Below, piece by piece: positions 19,713 to 29,216 of a stretch of 31,066 nucleotides of DNA. Below the pieces are notes generated by a model, which did no database searches, had not been told where the DNA came from, and saw only the letters and a list, made by a program, of their open reading frames with translations. The translations under genes were made by a program, and so were the position numbers. The stretch's first letter is position 1; every line of letters begins with the position of its first letter. Origin of the DNA: Saprolegnia diclina VS20 (lineage: Eukaryota > Oomycota > Saprolegniomycetes > Saprolegniales > Saprolegniaceae); assembly GCF_000281045.1 (NCBI RefSeq), contig NW_008246219.1, positions 12,842 through 43,907 on the forward strand, given 5' to 3'.

Positions 19713-22208
19713 GTGACGTCGGGTCCGTTGACACTCGAAGCGCCATCGTTGAGTGCGTTGGCTCCCGCCGGTGAGCCCATCACAAGCTCTCCGTCTCATT
19801 TTGGTGCTCAGATGCAGTACACGACGCTGACATCGCTTGGGACAGCCGTAGATGCGCTTCGGCGTCTCAACCCATGTCTCGCACCGTGGGTCTTTACCGC
19901 TTACTGCTATCTCGATTTCGGCGGCGTCTACGAGATGGCGGCATCGACAGCACGTCAAGCGCGCTGCCACACGCATTTGCGGTCCAACGCCGCCGTCTAC
20001 ATGGCGTCGCTCTTGCGCAACGTTGCTTGGACGCAGTGGGACGCATGCTGGGGCGATGCCTTTCATAGCGCATTTGGTGCCTTTCTGCAGCAGTCGTCGG
20101 CGGGCCATTCGCTGCTAGCTTCGTTTCGCGCGCCGCGAGGTTCGATCGCAGACGAAGTCGACCTCTGGCGCCGTCATGGGCTGGACATATATGCATTGCA
20201 GTGGCAAAATTTCAAGAGCATTGGCCTTACCAACACATATAGTGTTGAGAACGCACTTGGGGTCGCGTACCCGTTCACGCTTCAGCACTCGAACGGACAG
20301 TTCCGTCTCGAGTCGCAAACCACGTTCAAGTTTTACTGGTCGCTGGCCAACGATTTCTACTCGGCTATGGCAACCAACACCTCCCAGAGCTTGTTGCGGG
20401 CATCGCCCACCTTTCGTTATGCCAATCAGTCTCTCGAAGACGTCTACTTGAAGAATGGCACGTTCTTGCAGTCGCCACTCGATGCTGGTTTCACCGCGGT
20501 TCGCGCTTTTCTTGGGCCATTTGGAACGATCGACACAAAGTACGTGCCGGTGCCCCGTACCGTGCGACTCGCAGCACGGGACGTATGGACCGCGGTCGCC
20601 GCGCATCGAGCCTCGTCCCGATCGAATCAAGAAGCGTATGCTGCGATCAATGTGTCCTTTCTCACTTCCATGGTACCAGTATCCTGGCTCGACTTGGGGT
20701 TCTACTCGGGCGGGGGCTCGCTTCTTTGCCCTGCGTCGTCGTTGCAAAGTTCAAGTCCCATTTCCGTCGGGTTGCAGCGTCTCTTTTTGTTTGAAAGAAC
20801 GTGTTCGGGAGGCTCGTTGGCGGCCATGTACGTACAAATACCCAAGCAAGTGGTTTTTGCGTCGCTTTTTGCGGGGTTGTCGCCGACGACCAACCTCACG
20901 TCGCTCTACCGTCAAGTGCCGGGCGCCGACGTCGACTGCGAAGCCATGCTGCGTACCACTCTTGCGGGGACGGCAACGCTGGATCGCAATGCGACGCAGA
21001 TGGCTACTGTGCATGCGACGCTATTAGGTCTCAACATTGCGCTTATGCAGTACGGTATGGACTCGGCGGCGTTGGCACCCATGACCTTGTACACATCGCC
21101 GCTGCTCGACGATGAATTCCGGTTTTTTGGGTACGCGCTGATTCACGACTGGATCTGTGATTGGCGTGACGTTGTCTCGTTCACTGGTGACACTGGCACC
21201 CTCACACTTCTCTCCGACTTGGTTCTTCGAACGGTAGAGCCTGTCCAAAGCGCCGAGCTTTGCAGCGCGTACGCGCTCTACGCGTTTGCTGTCGTCCAGT
21301 ACGTCACGCTAGCGATCGCGTCGCTCGCGGGACTCACTGGTATCTACATTCTGGCCAGTCGTGGCCACATCGAGGGCACGCTCAAACTCAGCCGCGTCGG
21401 CGGCATTGTCTGGGTCGGTCGTCCGCTCTTGCTCGTGCGCAGCTTCACGGCACTCTGCCTCCTCTCGACGGCCACTCTCTCGCTCGAGACCACTGGTTTT
21501 TTAACATACTTCAAGTCCGAAGTGCCACCCACCTTGTCGACGTGCTTGGCGGCGAGCGAGGTCACATGGCTGGCGGGCATCGTCAACGACATCGGACTGC
21601 CTCTCACGCAAGAGCACTCGGCCCGCTACGTGACGCTCCACAGTGTGCTTGTCTTGGCGATCGCAGCGTCGGTTAGCTCGCTTCAACCTGTGGCCGATAC
21701 GGCCGAGATGGATCTGCAATGTTCCTCGCCGGCATTGGACTATCAAGTGACGTGTTCGACCGCCAGAATCGCGATTGGGCTCTACGATCGACTCTTGTTT
21801 ATTCTTGGGACAGTATTTGTCTCCAACGCACTCGCCTTTGGACTTGTTCGAGTCTTTTGGCCCGTAAAAACCAACGACGCGCGGCGCAGCAAGTCGTTTA
21901 TGCTAACGGCAGGCGCCAAATTTCTCTTCAAGCACGACGAGTGGTTCTATCACGATGTCTACTACATGGACAGAGCCTCCGCGCTTCTCAATGGGCTTGT
22001 AACGTTAACTGTGCGCAGTCAGCTCTTACTTTTTGATGTGAAAACGTGGCGCCTCTATGCGGTGCGCCTCGAGGCCAATGATGTTCCTACCCGACTGGCG
22101 TCAGGCGTGCCGCTCCACGACCCGTCGACCGCGAGCGTCCGAGCGATTGCCGACTGCCATGCAAAGCATGCGCAAGGGATTGGCCATCTCCGACCGCTCT
22201 ACCCATGA
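19713..22208 (+). CDS. Large membrane protein, module B (second part of a two-module gene)
   Basis: Intronless, in frame with the preceding segment apart from the TAG at 19698. It repeats the architecture of module A: ectodomain with TARQARC, RNVAWTQWDACWGDAF and many N-glycosylation sites; VVSFTGDTGTLTLLSD (module A: VVSFEGDNGTLVLLSD); helix FAVVQYVTLAIASLAGLTGI; WVGRPLLLVRSFTALCLLS (module A: WLGRPLMLLRG); a further helix LHSVLVLAIAASVSSL; and a last helix FILGTVFVSNALAFGLV. The cytoplasmic-type tail has FKHDEWFYHDVYYMDRASA and LLLFDVKTWRLYAVRLE. If translated alone from an internal start it would lack the N-terminal helix. The product is unrecognised; families of this type appear oomycete-specific to my knowledge (inference). 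Confidence 0.78.
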   Translation: MTSGPLTLEAPSLSALAPAGEPITSSPSHFGAQMQYTTLTSLGTAVDALRRLNPCLAPWVFTAYCYLDFGGVYEMAASTARQARCHTHLRSNAAVYMASLLRNVAWTQWDACWGDAFHSAFGAFLQQSSAGHSLLASFRAPRGSIADEVDLWRRHGLDIYALQWQNFKSIGLTNTYSVENALGVAYPFTLQHSNGQFRLESQTTFKFYWSLANDFYSAMATNTSQSLLRASPTFRYANQSLEDVYLKNGTFLQSPLDAGFTAVRAFLGPFGTIDTKYVPVPRTVRLAARDVWTAVAAHRASSRSNQEAYAAINVSFLTSMVPVSWLDLGFYSGGGSLLCPASSLQSSSPISVGLQRLFLFERTCSGGSLAAMYVQIPKQVVFASLFAGLSPTTNLTSLYRQVPGADVDCEAMLRTTLAGTATLDRNATQMATVHATLLGLNIALMQYGMDSAALAPMTLYTSPLLDDEFRFFGYALIHDWICDWRDVVSFTGDTGTLTLLSDLVLRTVEPVQSAELCSAYALYAFAVVQYVTLAIASLAGLTGIYILASRGHIEGTLKLSRVGGIVWVGRPLLLVRSFTALCLLSTATLSLETTGFLTYFKSEVPPTLSTCLAASEVTWLAGIVNDIGLPLTQEHSARYVTLHSVLVLAIAASVSSLQPVADTAEMDLQCSSPALDYQVTCSTARIAIGLYDRLLFILGTVFVSNALAFGLVRVFWPVKTNDARRSKSFMLTAGAKFLFKHDEWFYHDVYYMDRASALLNGLVTLTVRSQLLLFDVKTWRLYAVRLEANDVPTRLASGVPLHDPSTASVRAIADCHAKHAQGIGHLRPLYP

Positions 22209-22812
22209 CCCTCTATCGAGCCTGAAACCAAACACAGCAAAGGCTGGAGATCTCGGTGTCAAACTCTAAACGAGGAACATTCCTACTCGATTCAGCATTG
22301 TAGCAGTGTCTCGACAATACTAGCTAACGTTAACTGCAAATTTCTGCATGCCCCTGCACTAGTAAATAGTTTTGGTGAAATGTGCACACTCGACCATCAA
22401 CAAAATATACTACTATTTCAACAAAATCCCAAATATCCAAGCCCCATTCGTTGAACTTCGTAGACTTGTATACTTGAAGATATGCGCAGATTTTGTAGTC
22501 CTCCATGTGCGTGTGGCGCAGAAGTTGCTTCCCCGACGTCCCACCTGCCAGAGACCATGCCGAGTTGTGTCTCGCGCGCTGCATTTCAGCCAATCCACGG
22601 AGCCAGATCCTATTCATCGTCTCTGATTCGTTGGAATGTAGCCAATCATGCGTCGATGATGGCCATCGCGCCATCAACAACAACAGCACCATGGCCACGC
22701 CGCATGCCCATCATCAGTCGCGAGATCCTGCCCCTCCTAAAATGGCGCCAAGCATCTCGTCGTCACCCCCTAAATTCATTTCCAAATCTTGCATCTACTC
22801 AACACTCCCAAC
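22209..22812. other. Intergenic stretch with promoter of FSP1-like copy 4
   Basis: The first 300 bp are A+T-rich and hold no convincing gene. From about 22510 the sequence matches, inverted, the 5' region of copy 3, with more divergence and an indel before 22580 and near identity after it. It includes two CCAAT boxes. Confidence 0.55.
22588..22647 (+). promoter_or_regulatory. Two CCAAT boxes upstream of FSP1-like copy 4
   Basis: AGCCAATC occurs at 22588-22595 and 22640-22647, the nearer one 166 bp before the ATG at 22813. The same 8-mer stands before copies 2 and 3. Confidence 0.4.
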
Positions 22813-23967
22813 ATGGTCCAGCAACAACACGTTGTCGTCATCGGTGGCGGTCCTGCCGGCATCCAGTTTGCCCAAGCGCTCGCGGCCAAGCTCTCGTCGA
22901 CCGTCAAGATCACCGTGATCGAGAAGCAAAGCTTTACATTTCACGCTGTCGGGATTCCCCGCGCACTTGTTGACAAGGCGTACGTCCCCAAACTCTTTAT
23001 CCCACTCGACAAGGCGCTGCCGCCCAGTGTGACGCTTTTGCGCGGCGCGGCCGAGCGCATCACCGACCACGAGGTGACCGTACGTGCGATCGTCGATGGC
23101 GCACTCGCCGAGTCGACGACGACCCTTCGCTTCGACTACCTCGTGTTGGCAACGGGCAGCAGCTACCCGCGTCCGATCAAAGTGCCAGGCGACGTCGTCA
23201 ACCGCGCCACCATCCAAGCCGCGCTGCACGAGAGCATTGACCGCATTGCCGCCGCGTCCAGCGTCGTCCTCATCGGTGGCGGCGCTGTCGGGTGCGAGAT
23301 TGCCGGCGAAATTGCGAGCGCGTACCCGACCAAGACGGTGACGCTGGTCGACGGCAACCACGAGCTCATGGCGCACGCCGGTGTCTCGGCCAAGTTTCGC
23401 GCGCGGCTCGTCGCGAGCTTGGAAGCGCGTGGTGTCCACCTCTTGCTCAACGAACGCCTCGCGCAGCGTCCGAGTGCGAGCGCGTTCGAGCGTCAGACGC
23501 TGACCTTTGCGAGTGGCAAGACGCTCACGGCCGACGTACAGCTGGTGACGTCGGGCATGACGCCCAACACGCAGCTCATGGCCGCCTTTCGCCCATCGCT
23601 CGCAACGCCGCAAGGTATCCGTGTCAAGAGCAATCTCCAAGTCGACGACCCATCACTGCATCATGTCTATGTCCTTGGCGACGCGAGCAACCACCCGTCG
23701 CCCAAGCTGGCCATGACTGCAGGCGAGCAAGCAACGTTTCTCGCCAAGAAGCTGGCCAAGACCATTCAGAAAGGCAAGCCCGTACCGCCGTTCAAGACAA
23801 GCGAGATCACGGCCATGCTTGTGCCAACAGGTCCAGGCGGCGGCGTCGGGCAGCTGCCCATGTTTGGCGGCGTCGTCGTCGGCGACTGGCTCGTGCGCAC
23901 CACCAAAGGCAAAGATTACTTTGCGAGCATGTCGTGGGGCAAGTGGAAGGCGACGTTGGCGCCTTGA
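22813..23967 (+). CDS. AIFM2/FSP1-like FAD-dependent NAD(P)H oxidoreductase, copy 4
   Basis: Intronless, 384 residues, the inverted twin of copy 3. Start MVQQQHVVVIGGG; an in-frame ATG at 22789 adds eight residues. All cofactor motifs are intact: VVVIGGGPAGIQFAQALA, LVLATGSSYPRPIKV, VLIGGGAVGCEIAGEIA and VYVLGDASNHPSPKLAMTA. Differences from copy 3 that I could see: Gly/Arg in SSYP-PIKV, Arg/His twice, Ser/Ala, Ser/Thr, Ser/Pro, Ala/Thr and Thr/Lys. The near identity, including non-coding flanks, points to a recent duplication or ongoing gene conversion. By family it is an NAD(P)H:quinone reductase at membranes. It is convergent with the receptor kinase gene. Confidence 0.93.
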   Translation: MVQQQHVVVIGGGPAGIQFAQALAAKLSSTVKITVIEKQSFTFHAVGIPRALVDKAYVPKLFIPLDKALPPSVTLLRGAAERITDHEVTVRAIVDGALAESTTTLRFDYLVLATGSSYPRPIKVPGDVVNRATIQAALHESIDRIAAASSVVLIGGGAVGCEIAGEIASAYPTKTVTLVDGNHELMAHAGVSAKFRARLVASLEARGVHLLLNERLAQRPSASAFERQTLTFASGKTLTADVQLVTSGMTPNTQLMAAFRPSLATPQGIRVKSNLQVDDPSLHHVYVLGDASNHPSPKLAMTAGEQATFLAKKLAKTIQKGKPVPPFKTSEITAMLVPTGPGGGVGQLPMFGGVVVGDWLVRTTKGKDYFASMSWGKWKATLAP

Positions 23968-23991
23968 GTCGTCGCGACCGTTAATGGGCCG

Positions 23992-24349
23992 TGCTGTGCA
24001 TTTCTAACCTTTTGTTCAATATCAACCTACACCAACAAAATGCAACCAGTGCAGTACGTCTGGCAGTACGTGGTTAGCAAGGCCGCAGGTGGCAGCAACA
24101 TCTGATCCTGGACTTGTGAACGTCGTGCGGTGTATCAAGTTGATACTTTCATCAAAACGGTTTTTTAAGAAAGTATCGGGTGCAACACGAACCGTCAACA
24201 CCCTGGTCAACACCCAACTGCAATGCTGCACTACCGTACTAGCACGTCTCCGTACTAGTACAGTGCATAAGCGTGAATGTTTTTGTCAAATTAGTGTTGA
24301 ATTCGTCAACACAACCAAGTACCCAGGGGCACACATGTAGCACCCAGGC
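23992..24349. other. Intergenic stretch between convergent genes, with short repeats
   Basis: No gene seen. It contains GTATCAAGTTGATAC at 24132-24146 (also at 2180-2194), two close copies of GTCAACACCC (24194-24215), and an inverted pair GTGTTGA/TCAACAC (24294-24312). Confidence 0.45.
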
Positions 24350-26648
24350 TTAGAGCGTCATGGCATCGAGTTCGTGGACAAGGTCTTCGGCCGCCGGTCG
24401 GTCCGTCGAGACACGCAAGGTGCAGCGCTGGGCGAGTGCGCGAAGCGGCGCAGGGCAGGCGTCCGAGAAGGTCGGTTCGATCGTGCCTTGGATGAGCATG
24501 GCCATGATGGCCGTGTCGACGACCGGTTGTCCCTTGGCGGTCTTCAAGTCGGCGTACGGGATCATGTGCGTGCACATTTCCGCTATGATCATGCCTACGA
24601 AATATCGCTGACACAGTGTACGGGGTAGGGTCGGCGTAGTACCAAACGAGTAGACATCGGCCGCGACCGAGTAGTGCGAGTCCTGAAGCACTTCGGGCGC
24701 CATCCAGCGATACGTGCCGACGCCACACGTCATCGTGCTCTCACTCTCGGCCTTGGAGACGCCAAAGTCGCTGAGCTTGGCACCCTTCTTCGCGTCAAGG
24801 AGGACATTGCGAGACTTGAGGTCGCGGTGAATGACCTTGCGCGCATGCAGGTACGCAAGACCCCGCATGACGAGCCGCAGAATGCCGAGCTTCTCGGTCC
24901 AGCTGACTTGATCCGGAGTCGTCTGTGCCAGGTAGTCCTTGAGATCGCCCTTGTCCATGTACTCGAGGACTGCGAGGAGCTCGACGGGGCTTGTCCACGC
25001 AGCGCCACGCAAGGACACAATGTACGGACTCTTGAACCTACACCCTCCGACTTAGTCCTCAGGCAACAGAGATCGCAAGACAGACTCGGCCATGAGCTTG
25101 ACTTCGTCGATGAATTTGATGGCATCTTCGACATCGGCCTTGTGTGGCAAGAGCTTCTTGACAGCGACGATCTCCGAGTTGAGCGTGCCTTTCCAGACTT
25201 CGCCGAACGCGCCTTCCGAGAGCTTGCGCAAGAGCATGACGTCCTCCAAGGGCAGCCGCACCGACGTTAGCGCTTCTAATATCGGGTTGAGCTTGGCCGT
25301 CGCCGTCGGTGACACATTGGTCATGACGTTTGGCGCCCGCACGTTGAGGTGCCCAATGGTTTTGGGGGTCGGCGGGCTCTGGCGGCGCTTCCACAGGCAA
25401 AACAGGGCAACTCCGAGGCCCAACAGCACGACGATAAGGACCACAATGATAAGAATCAAGGTCGATGACGACGGCGATGCTGCGCTGGACGCCGCAAAGA
25501 CCATGGTATCGCTGCGAGCCGGCGCTATATACGGTATTGAGGCACCAATCACAGTCATGATATACGAGAGAACGTACGCGTGACGCAGACGAAGCTATTG
25601 TCGAGCGGCTTGGCGACGCCGTTGGCTGCAGCGCACGCGGTGGCGTTGAAAGCGATGGCACCAAAGTGCAAAATCGCGTTGGACAAGGCCGTGTACGACG
25701 CGCTGTCGACAACAAAGTGGGTTACGTTGCACGAGCCGCAGTCCCTAGTCACGGATCACTACATGCACAATAAGACAATATGGAGCGTTGTACAGGTTGG
25801 TGAGACGGTTTGAAAAGGTCACGTTGACCAGCGACGTGATGGGGTTTCCAGACGAAGCCTTGCCACCACCGAGCTTCCTGCACACAGCGATGCGCAACCC
25901 GTGAAAGACACGGGTTTGTACGTACACGATCTCGCAATCGAACGAGACGTTGGCTACATACTCGATGCGGTTGCTCGCTGCGTCACTACCAGCCATGTCA
26001 ACAAGTTCGAACCACCGATGCGCAAACGTTACAAGTCGTCGGCAGCAATGACAACGTTCGTGAGTTCCGTTAGCTGGTTGCCATTGAGCGACCTAACGAC
26101 ATCTCGCGTCAGGACAGCACACATATGAACTTCGTACAGCGCGTGCAGACCAAGGGGAAGTATTGCGGGGTATTGCGTGAGATTGTTGCAGCTCACGCTC
26201 CTAATGCCACGTCAGCAGTACACGGATACAGGACATCGTACAATTGCTCCAAGCCATGCGGAAGCACGAGCGAAGGTGGCCAGTCGGTCAAGCCGCAGTC
26301 CGTCAAGTACCTATGGCGAGCCGTGAGCAAGCGCAAGAATGGACGACATACAGGCCGGTGATGTTGGCGGCCGGCAGGACCGTGTCCGCTAGGCTCAAAT
26401 TGGTGCTGCCGTCAAAGCGCCTACACACGCTGTGAGTCGATATCGCGGTCCGGTCACATGTAGTACATGTGGCTTGTGGGCCAGCGGGAGAGGTCGCCAA
26501 GGTGGACCATGCTGCGGACGCGGCCGGTGGCTGCCACTGTTGCCGTCATCGCGCAGGACGCGTCCACGACACACGGCAGCGCCGCACCGCAGTAGCGCGC
26601 GTCTGTCGTGAGCGTCGATTCGAACGCAGCGTACGGGCAGCTTGCCAT
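24350..26648 (-). CDS. LRR receptor-like protein kinase, single-pass membrane
   Basis: Ten exons in consistent phase on the minus strand: 26648-26467, 26420-26352, 26310-26242, 26200-26138, 26092-26033, 25985-25794, 25744-25578, 25524-25086, 25037-24643 and 24594-24350, giving about 626 residues. The ectodomain starts with a Cys-rich cap (ASCPYAAFEST, CGAALPC), then leucine-rich repeats (ITGLYLTDCGLTDWP, LEQLSVSCNNLTQYP, LHALSLNGNQLTEL), then a Cys-containing spacer. Transmembrane helix LILIIVVLIVVLLGLGVALF is followed by WKRR. Kinase domain: glycine loop LSEGAFGEVWKG, VAVKKL, FKSPYIVSLRGAAW, LEYMDKGDL, catalytic VIHRDLKSRNVLL, DFGVSK, YRWMAPEVL and VYSFGMIIAEM, so it looks active and of the TKL-like type common in oomycetes. 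It likely senses an external ligand. The signal peptide is not resolved; a first exon may lie upstream of 26648. Confidence 0.88.
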
Positions 26649-27284
26649 GGCGGCGGATTATGTTGTGTGCAACAATGCTGGCCCGAGCTTGCATTCGCTT
26701 GCGCCGTGCGTGATGGGCATGACTGGCATATTCTGATTGGTCGAAAATTCTGAACTGTACTTGAATACGCGAATGAAAAAGATGATCGGCGGCGGGACGA
26801 TCAGCTGGCATCCACCCCAAACCTGTCGAGCGATTGTGCTCGAGACGTTGACTCTCGTTGCTGCCCAGACCACCTGCAGAAAGCCTGCATCGAATGACGA
26901 CCCAGAGCAAGCTAGGTCGCGTGCGCATCTCGACATTAGACGATGCAGTGGTCAGCAACAGTATGAAAAACTACAGTACGACGCTCGCTCGATCATGCTT
27001 GAACCCAAAGTACCCAGCATGCTCATGCTGTCCTCCGTCATCTTGTTCAAAAGGTATCGGCGCGGGAAGGCACAATGGACTCCACCGTCGCACTACTCTC
27101 GTTAACGCGAGTGAGACGACGTTTGCACTCGACTGACGAGTCCGAGTCGGTGCACGAGTGGCATCAATGGCACGCCGAGTTGAATGACACGGCTCGCCTA
27201 AACCAACTTTGCATTATGTAGTACATCGATGTAGCATACTAGTAGTCATTCAACGCTGAGGCTCAAAATAGATTGAGAGCCGAT
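26649..27284. other. Divergent promoter region of receptor kinase and IQ-motif gene
   Basis: About 640 bp. It may hold the missing signal-peptide exon of the receptor kinase near 26650-26760 and the promoters of both genes. One small ORF (27075-27221) is listed separately; otherwise no gene is supported. Confidence 0.4.
27075..27221 (+). CDS. Small ORF, 48 residues
   Basis: ATG at 27075, stop TAG at 27219-27221. Product MDSTVALLSLTRVRRRL..., with an acidic/His/Trp-rich middle (STDESESVHEWHQWHAEL) and end NDTARLNQLCIM. The composition looks protein-like and codon use fits the region. There is no known family. It could be a short protein, or the last exon of an unresolved gene, or chance. It ends 64 bp before the IQ-motif gene on the same strand. 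Confidence 0.3.
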   Translation: MDSTVALLSLTRVRRRLHSTDESESVHEWHQWHAELNDTARLNQLCIM

Positions 27285-29216
27285 ATGGTGAGTGCCAAGG
27301 ACCGCAAGCGCAGCATCGTCGAGCGCAAGCTTCGCGACATTGGCATTCACGCCGGTCGGTACCAGAGGTACCTTGCATATACCCTCGACCTGTGAAGCGC
27401 GTGTCTCTAGTTCGTTTCGCACGCGTCCGACCAAGTCGCGCCACCCCGTTCGAGTGCGTCGCCAGCTAGTGTGGGAGTCGCTCTTCATGCGCAAGTCGCG
27501 CTGCGAACGCCGCGTAACACGATGACAATATCTTCCCACAGTATAAATGCGCCCACCGAATAGGGCATTGTCCAGCGACCGTGGGAATACCCCATGGCTG
27601 CGCAAAACCTCGCGGCCATTCTCATTCAAGTACTAACTATATCTCGACAGCTCTATACCTCTGCTTCTCATTCCTTGCTCTTGTTGTAGAGGCGGGTTCG
27701 GGGTGCGATAGCCCGAACGGCGCTCCAGGTTCGTTTTAGTATTTGTACTTTGCCGTGTCTTAGCAGCAATGGGTGTAGAAGGGCACCAAACCTGTCAAGC
27801 GAGTGCTCCGAATGTCGCTCATGCACCGCTTCATCGCCCATCACAACGGCACGTTTGAGGACCGGGACGGGTTTCGTCGCTTCTGCGCCACGCGGATTCA
27901 GGTTTGGAAATCATGTCATTTTAGTCAAGTTGAACTATTGCACTTGTAGGCCTGGTATCGCATGCGCAAGCTTGCGTGGGCGTACGATCTGCAGCGTCAT
28001 CCCATGTACCACATTGCGGCCATGCAGGTGATGTTTTGTGGCTTCTTTCTTCGTAGAGTTCACTGACAAGTTGTACAACATGGACTATGGACGATAGATC
28101 CAGTACAAGTGGCGCATGTACTACCAAAAAGCATTGGCCGTCTACGAAATGACGCCGCGGGACCGCGCCGCCATGCGCATCCAGTGCCTCTGGCGCGGCT
28201 ACACCAACAAGCGCATCTACCGCTACTACCGCGACCTGGTCAACTTTCGCAATACTGGCGACCCGATGCTCATGCTCAAGGCGATCAACCCCGCAGAAGC
28301 CCATTTGCTCGATGCCGCCACGAGCGCACAAGTACGTCCTTTATGCTACAGTCGACGAGGATTGATGATACAAGGTGCGGTTTCGTCTCGGCGGCTCGGC
28401 GTTCCCGCCCACGATCTACTACAAGATCTTTACACGCGGCGCAGTCTGCGACATGAACGCGTTTAGTCCAAAAGACTATACAACGGCCCACCAAGTGGGT
28501 CCTCGCAACATCAACGTCCATTCGACCGCGCCGGGTACTGTACATGTGGCTCTGAAAATTGGACTCAGGGGTAGGGTAGGGGTCGGGGTCACCAAAATCA
28601 TCCGCGTCGGGAACGCGTTCTACGGTGCGAACCAGTGCGGCAGCGACACAAGGGGGTGGTACCGCCGCTGGGACAACAACGGGTGGCGGCCCGTGACGTG
28701 CAAAGTGCTTGCGCCGACAAGTGACGTGGATCCTGTCACGGTTTGACGCCACGTCCTCGTTGCGTGCAAATAGCCACCGTGGAGGAATAGATTGTCACGG
28801 CAAGCAAGCGCAAGGCCCACCACCATCTTCGCGTCGTGCGTCAACAGCAGCTGCTGCAGCAGCGCAAGGAGAAGAAGCGGCAGTGGATGAAGCAGTTGTA
28901 CTTGTACGTCGTTGACATCCTAACACAGCAACACACGCGACGAACCATAGACAACATGTCCAACCCACGACGACCGAGCCGGGAGCGGCACCCGAAGACG
29001 ACCTCGACGCCTACCAAAACCAAGTCGATTTTGACGCTGACGACTGGGAAGCCCAAGCCAACGACATGTGCGATGTACGTTCTCCATCACTTACCGCTCC
29101 ACAAGGTGCAATCATAATGGTAGTGGGCGTCCGGACTCGACTTTGACCATTATCTGGTCAACTGGACGACACTGGGCACGACCAGCACGGCCAAGGACGA
29201 ACTCTTGTCACTTTAG
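27285..29216 (+). CDS. IQ-motif protein of the C11orf65/MFI family
   Basis: Eleven exons in consistent phase: 27285-27358, 27411-27513, 27576-27629, 27690-27728, 27779-27901, 27950-28027, 28098-28331, 28375-28740, 28791-28903, 28951-29074 and 29124-29216, giving 466 residues. Several IQ motifs, expected to bind calmodulin-like proteins, are seen: ILIQRRVRGAIAR, RIQAWYRMRKLAW and RIQCLWRGYTNKRIYRYY. The diagnostic block of the vertebrate C11orf65 (MFI) family follows: LVNFRNTGDPMLMLKAINP, EAHLLDAATSAQVRFRLGG, FPPTIYYKIFTRG, then GWYRRWDNNGWRPV, a basic coiled stretch (QQQLLQQRKEKKRQWMKQLY) and the C-terminal GLDFDHYLVNW. MFI has been tied to mitochondrial fission and such proteins are common in ciliated or flagellated lineages; the role here is unknown. 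The first two exons are the least certain. Confidence 0.8.

Larger units (their letters stand above)
22510..23991 (+). repeat. Right arm of a large inverted duplication
   Basis: Inverted match to 14975-16690. It contains FSP1-like copy 4 with its 5' region and stops abruptly at 23991, just after the coding end (TTAATGGGCCG shared, then unrelated). No terminal repeats or target-site duplication were evident at the junctions. Confidence 0.88.

Noticed and set aside
14975-23991. Transposon carrying the inverted arms as terminal repeats
   Set aside because: The arms contain a host flavoprotein gene, no transposase lies between them, and no target-site duplication was visible at the junctions.
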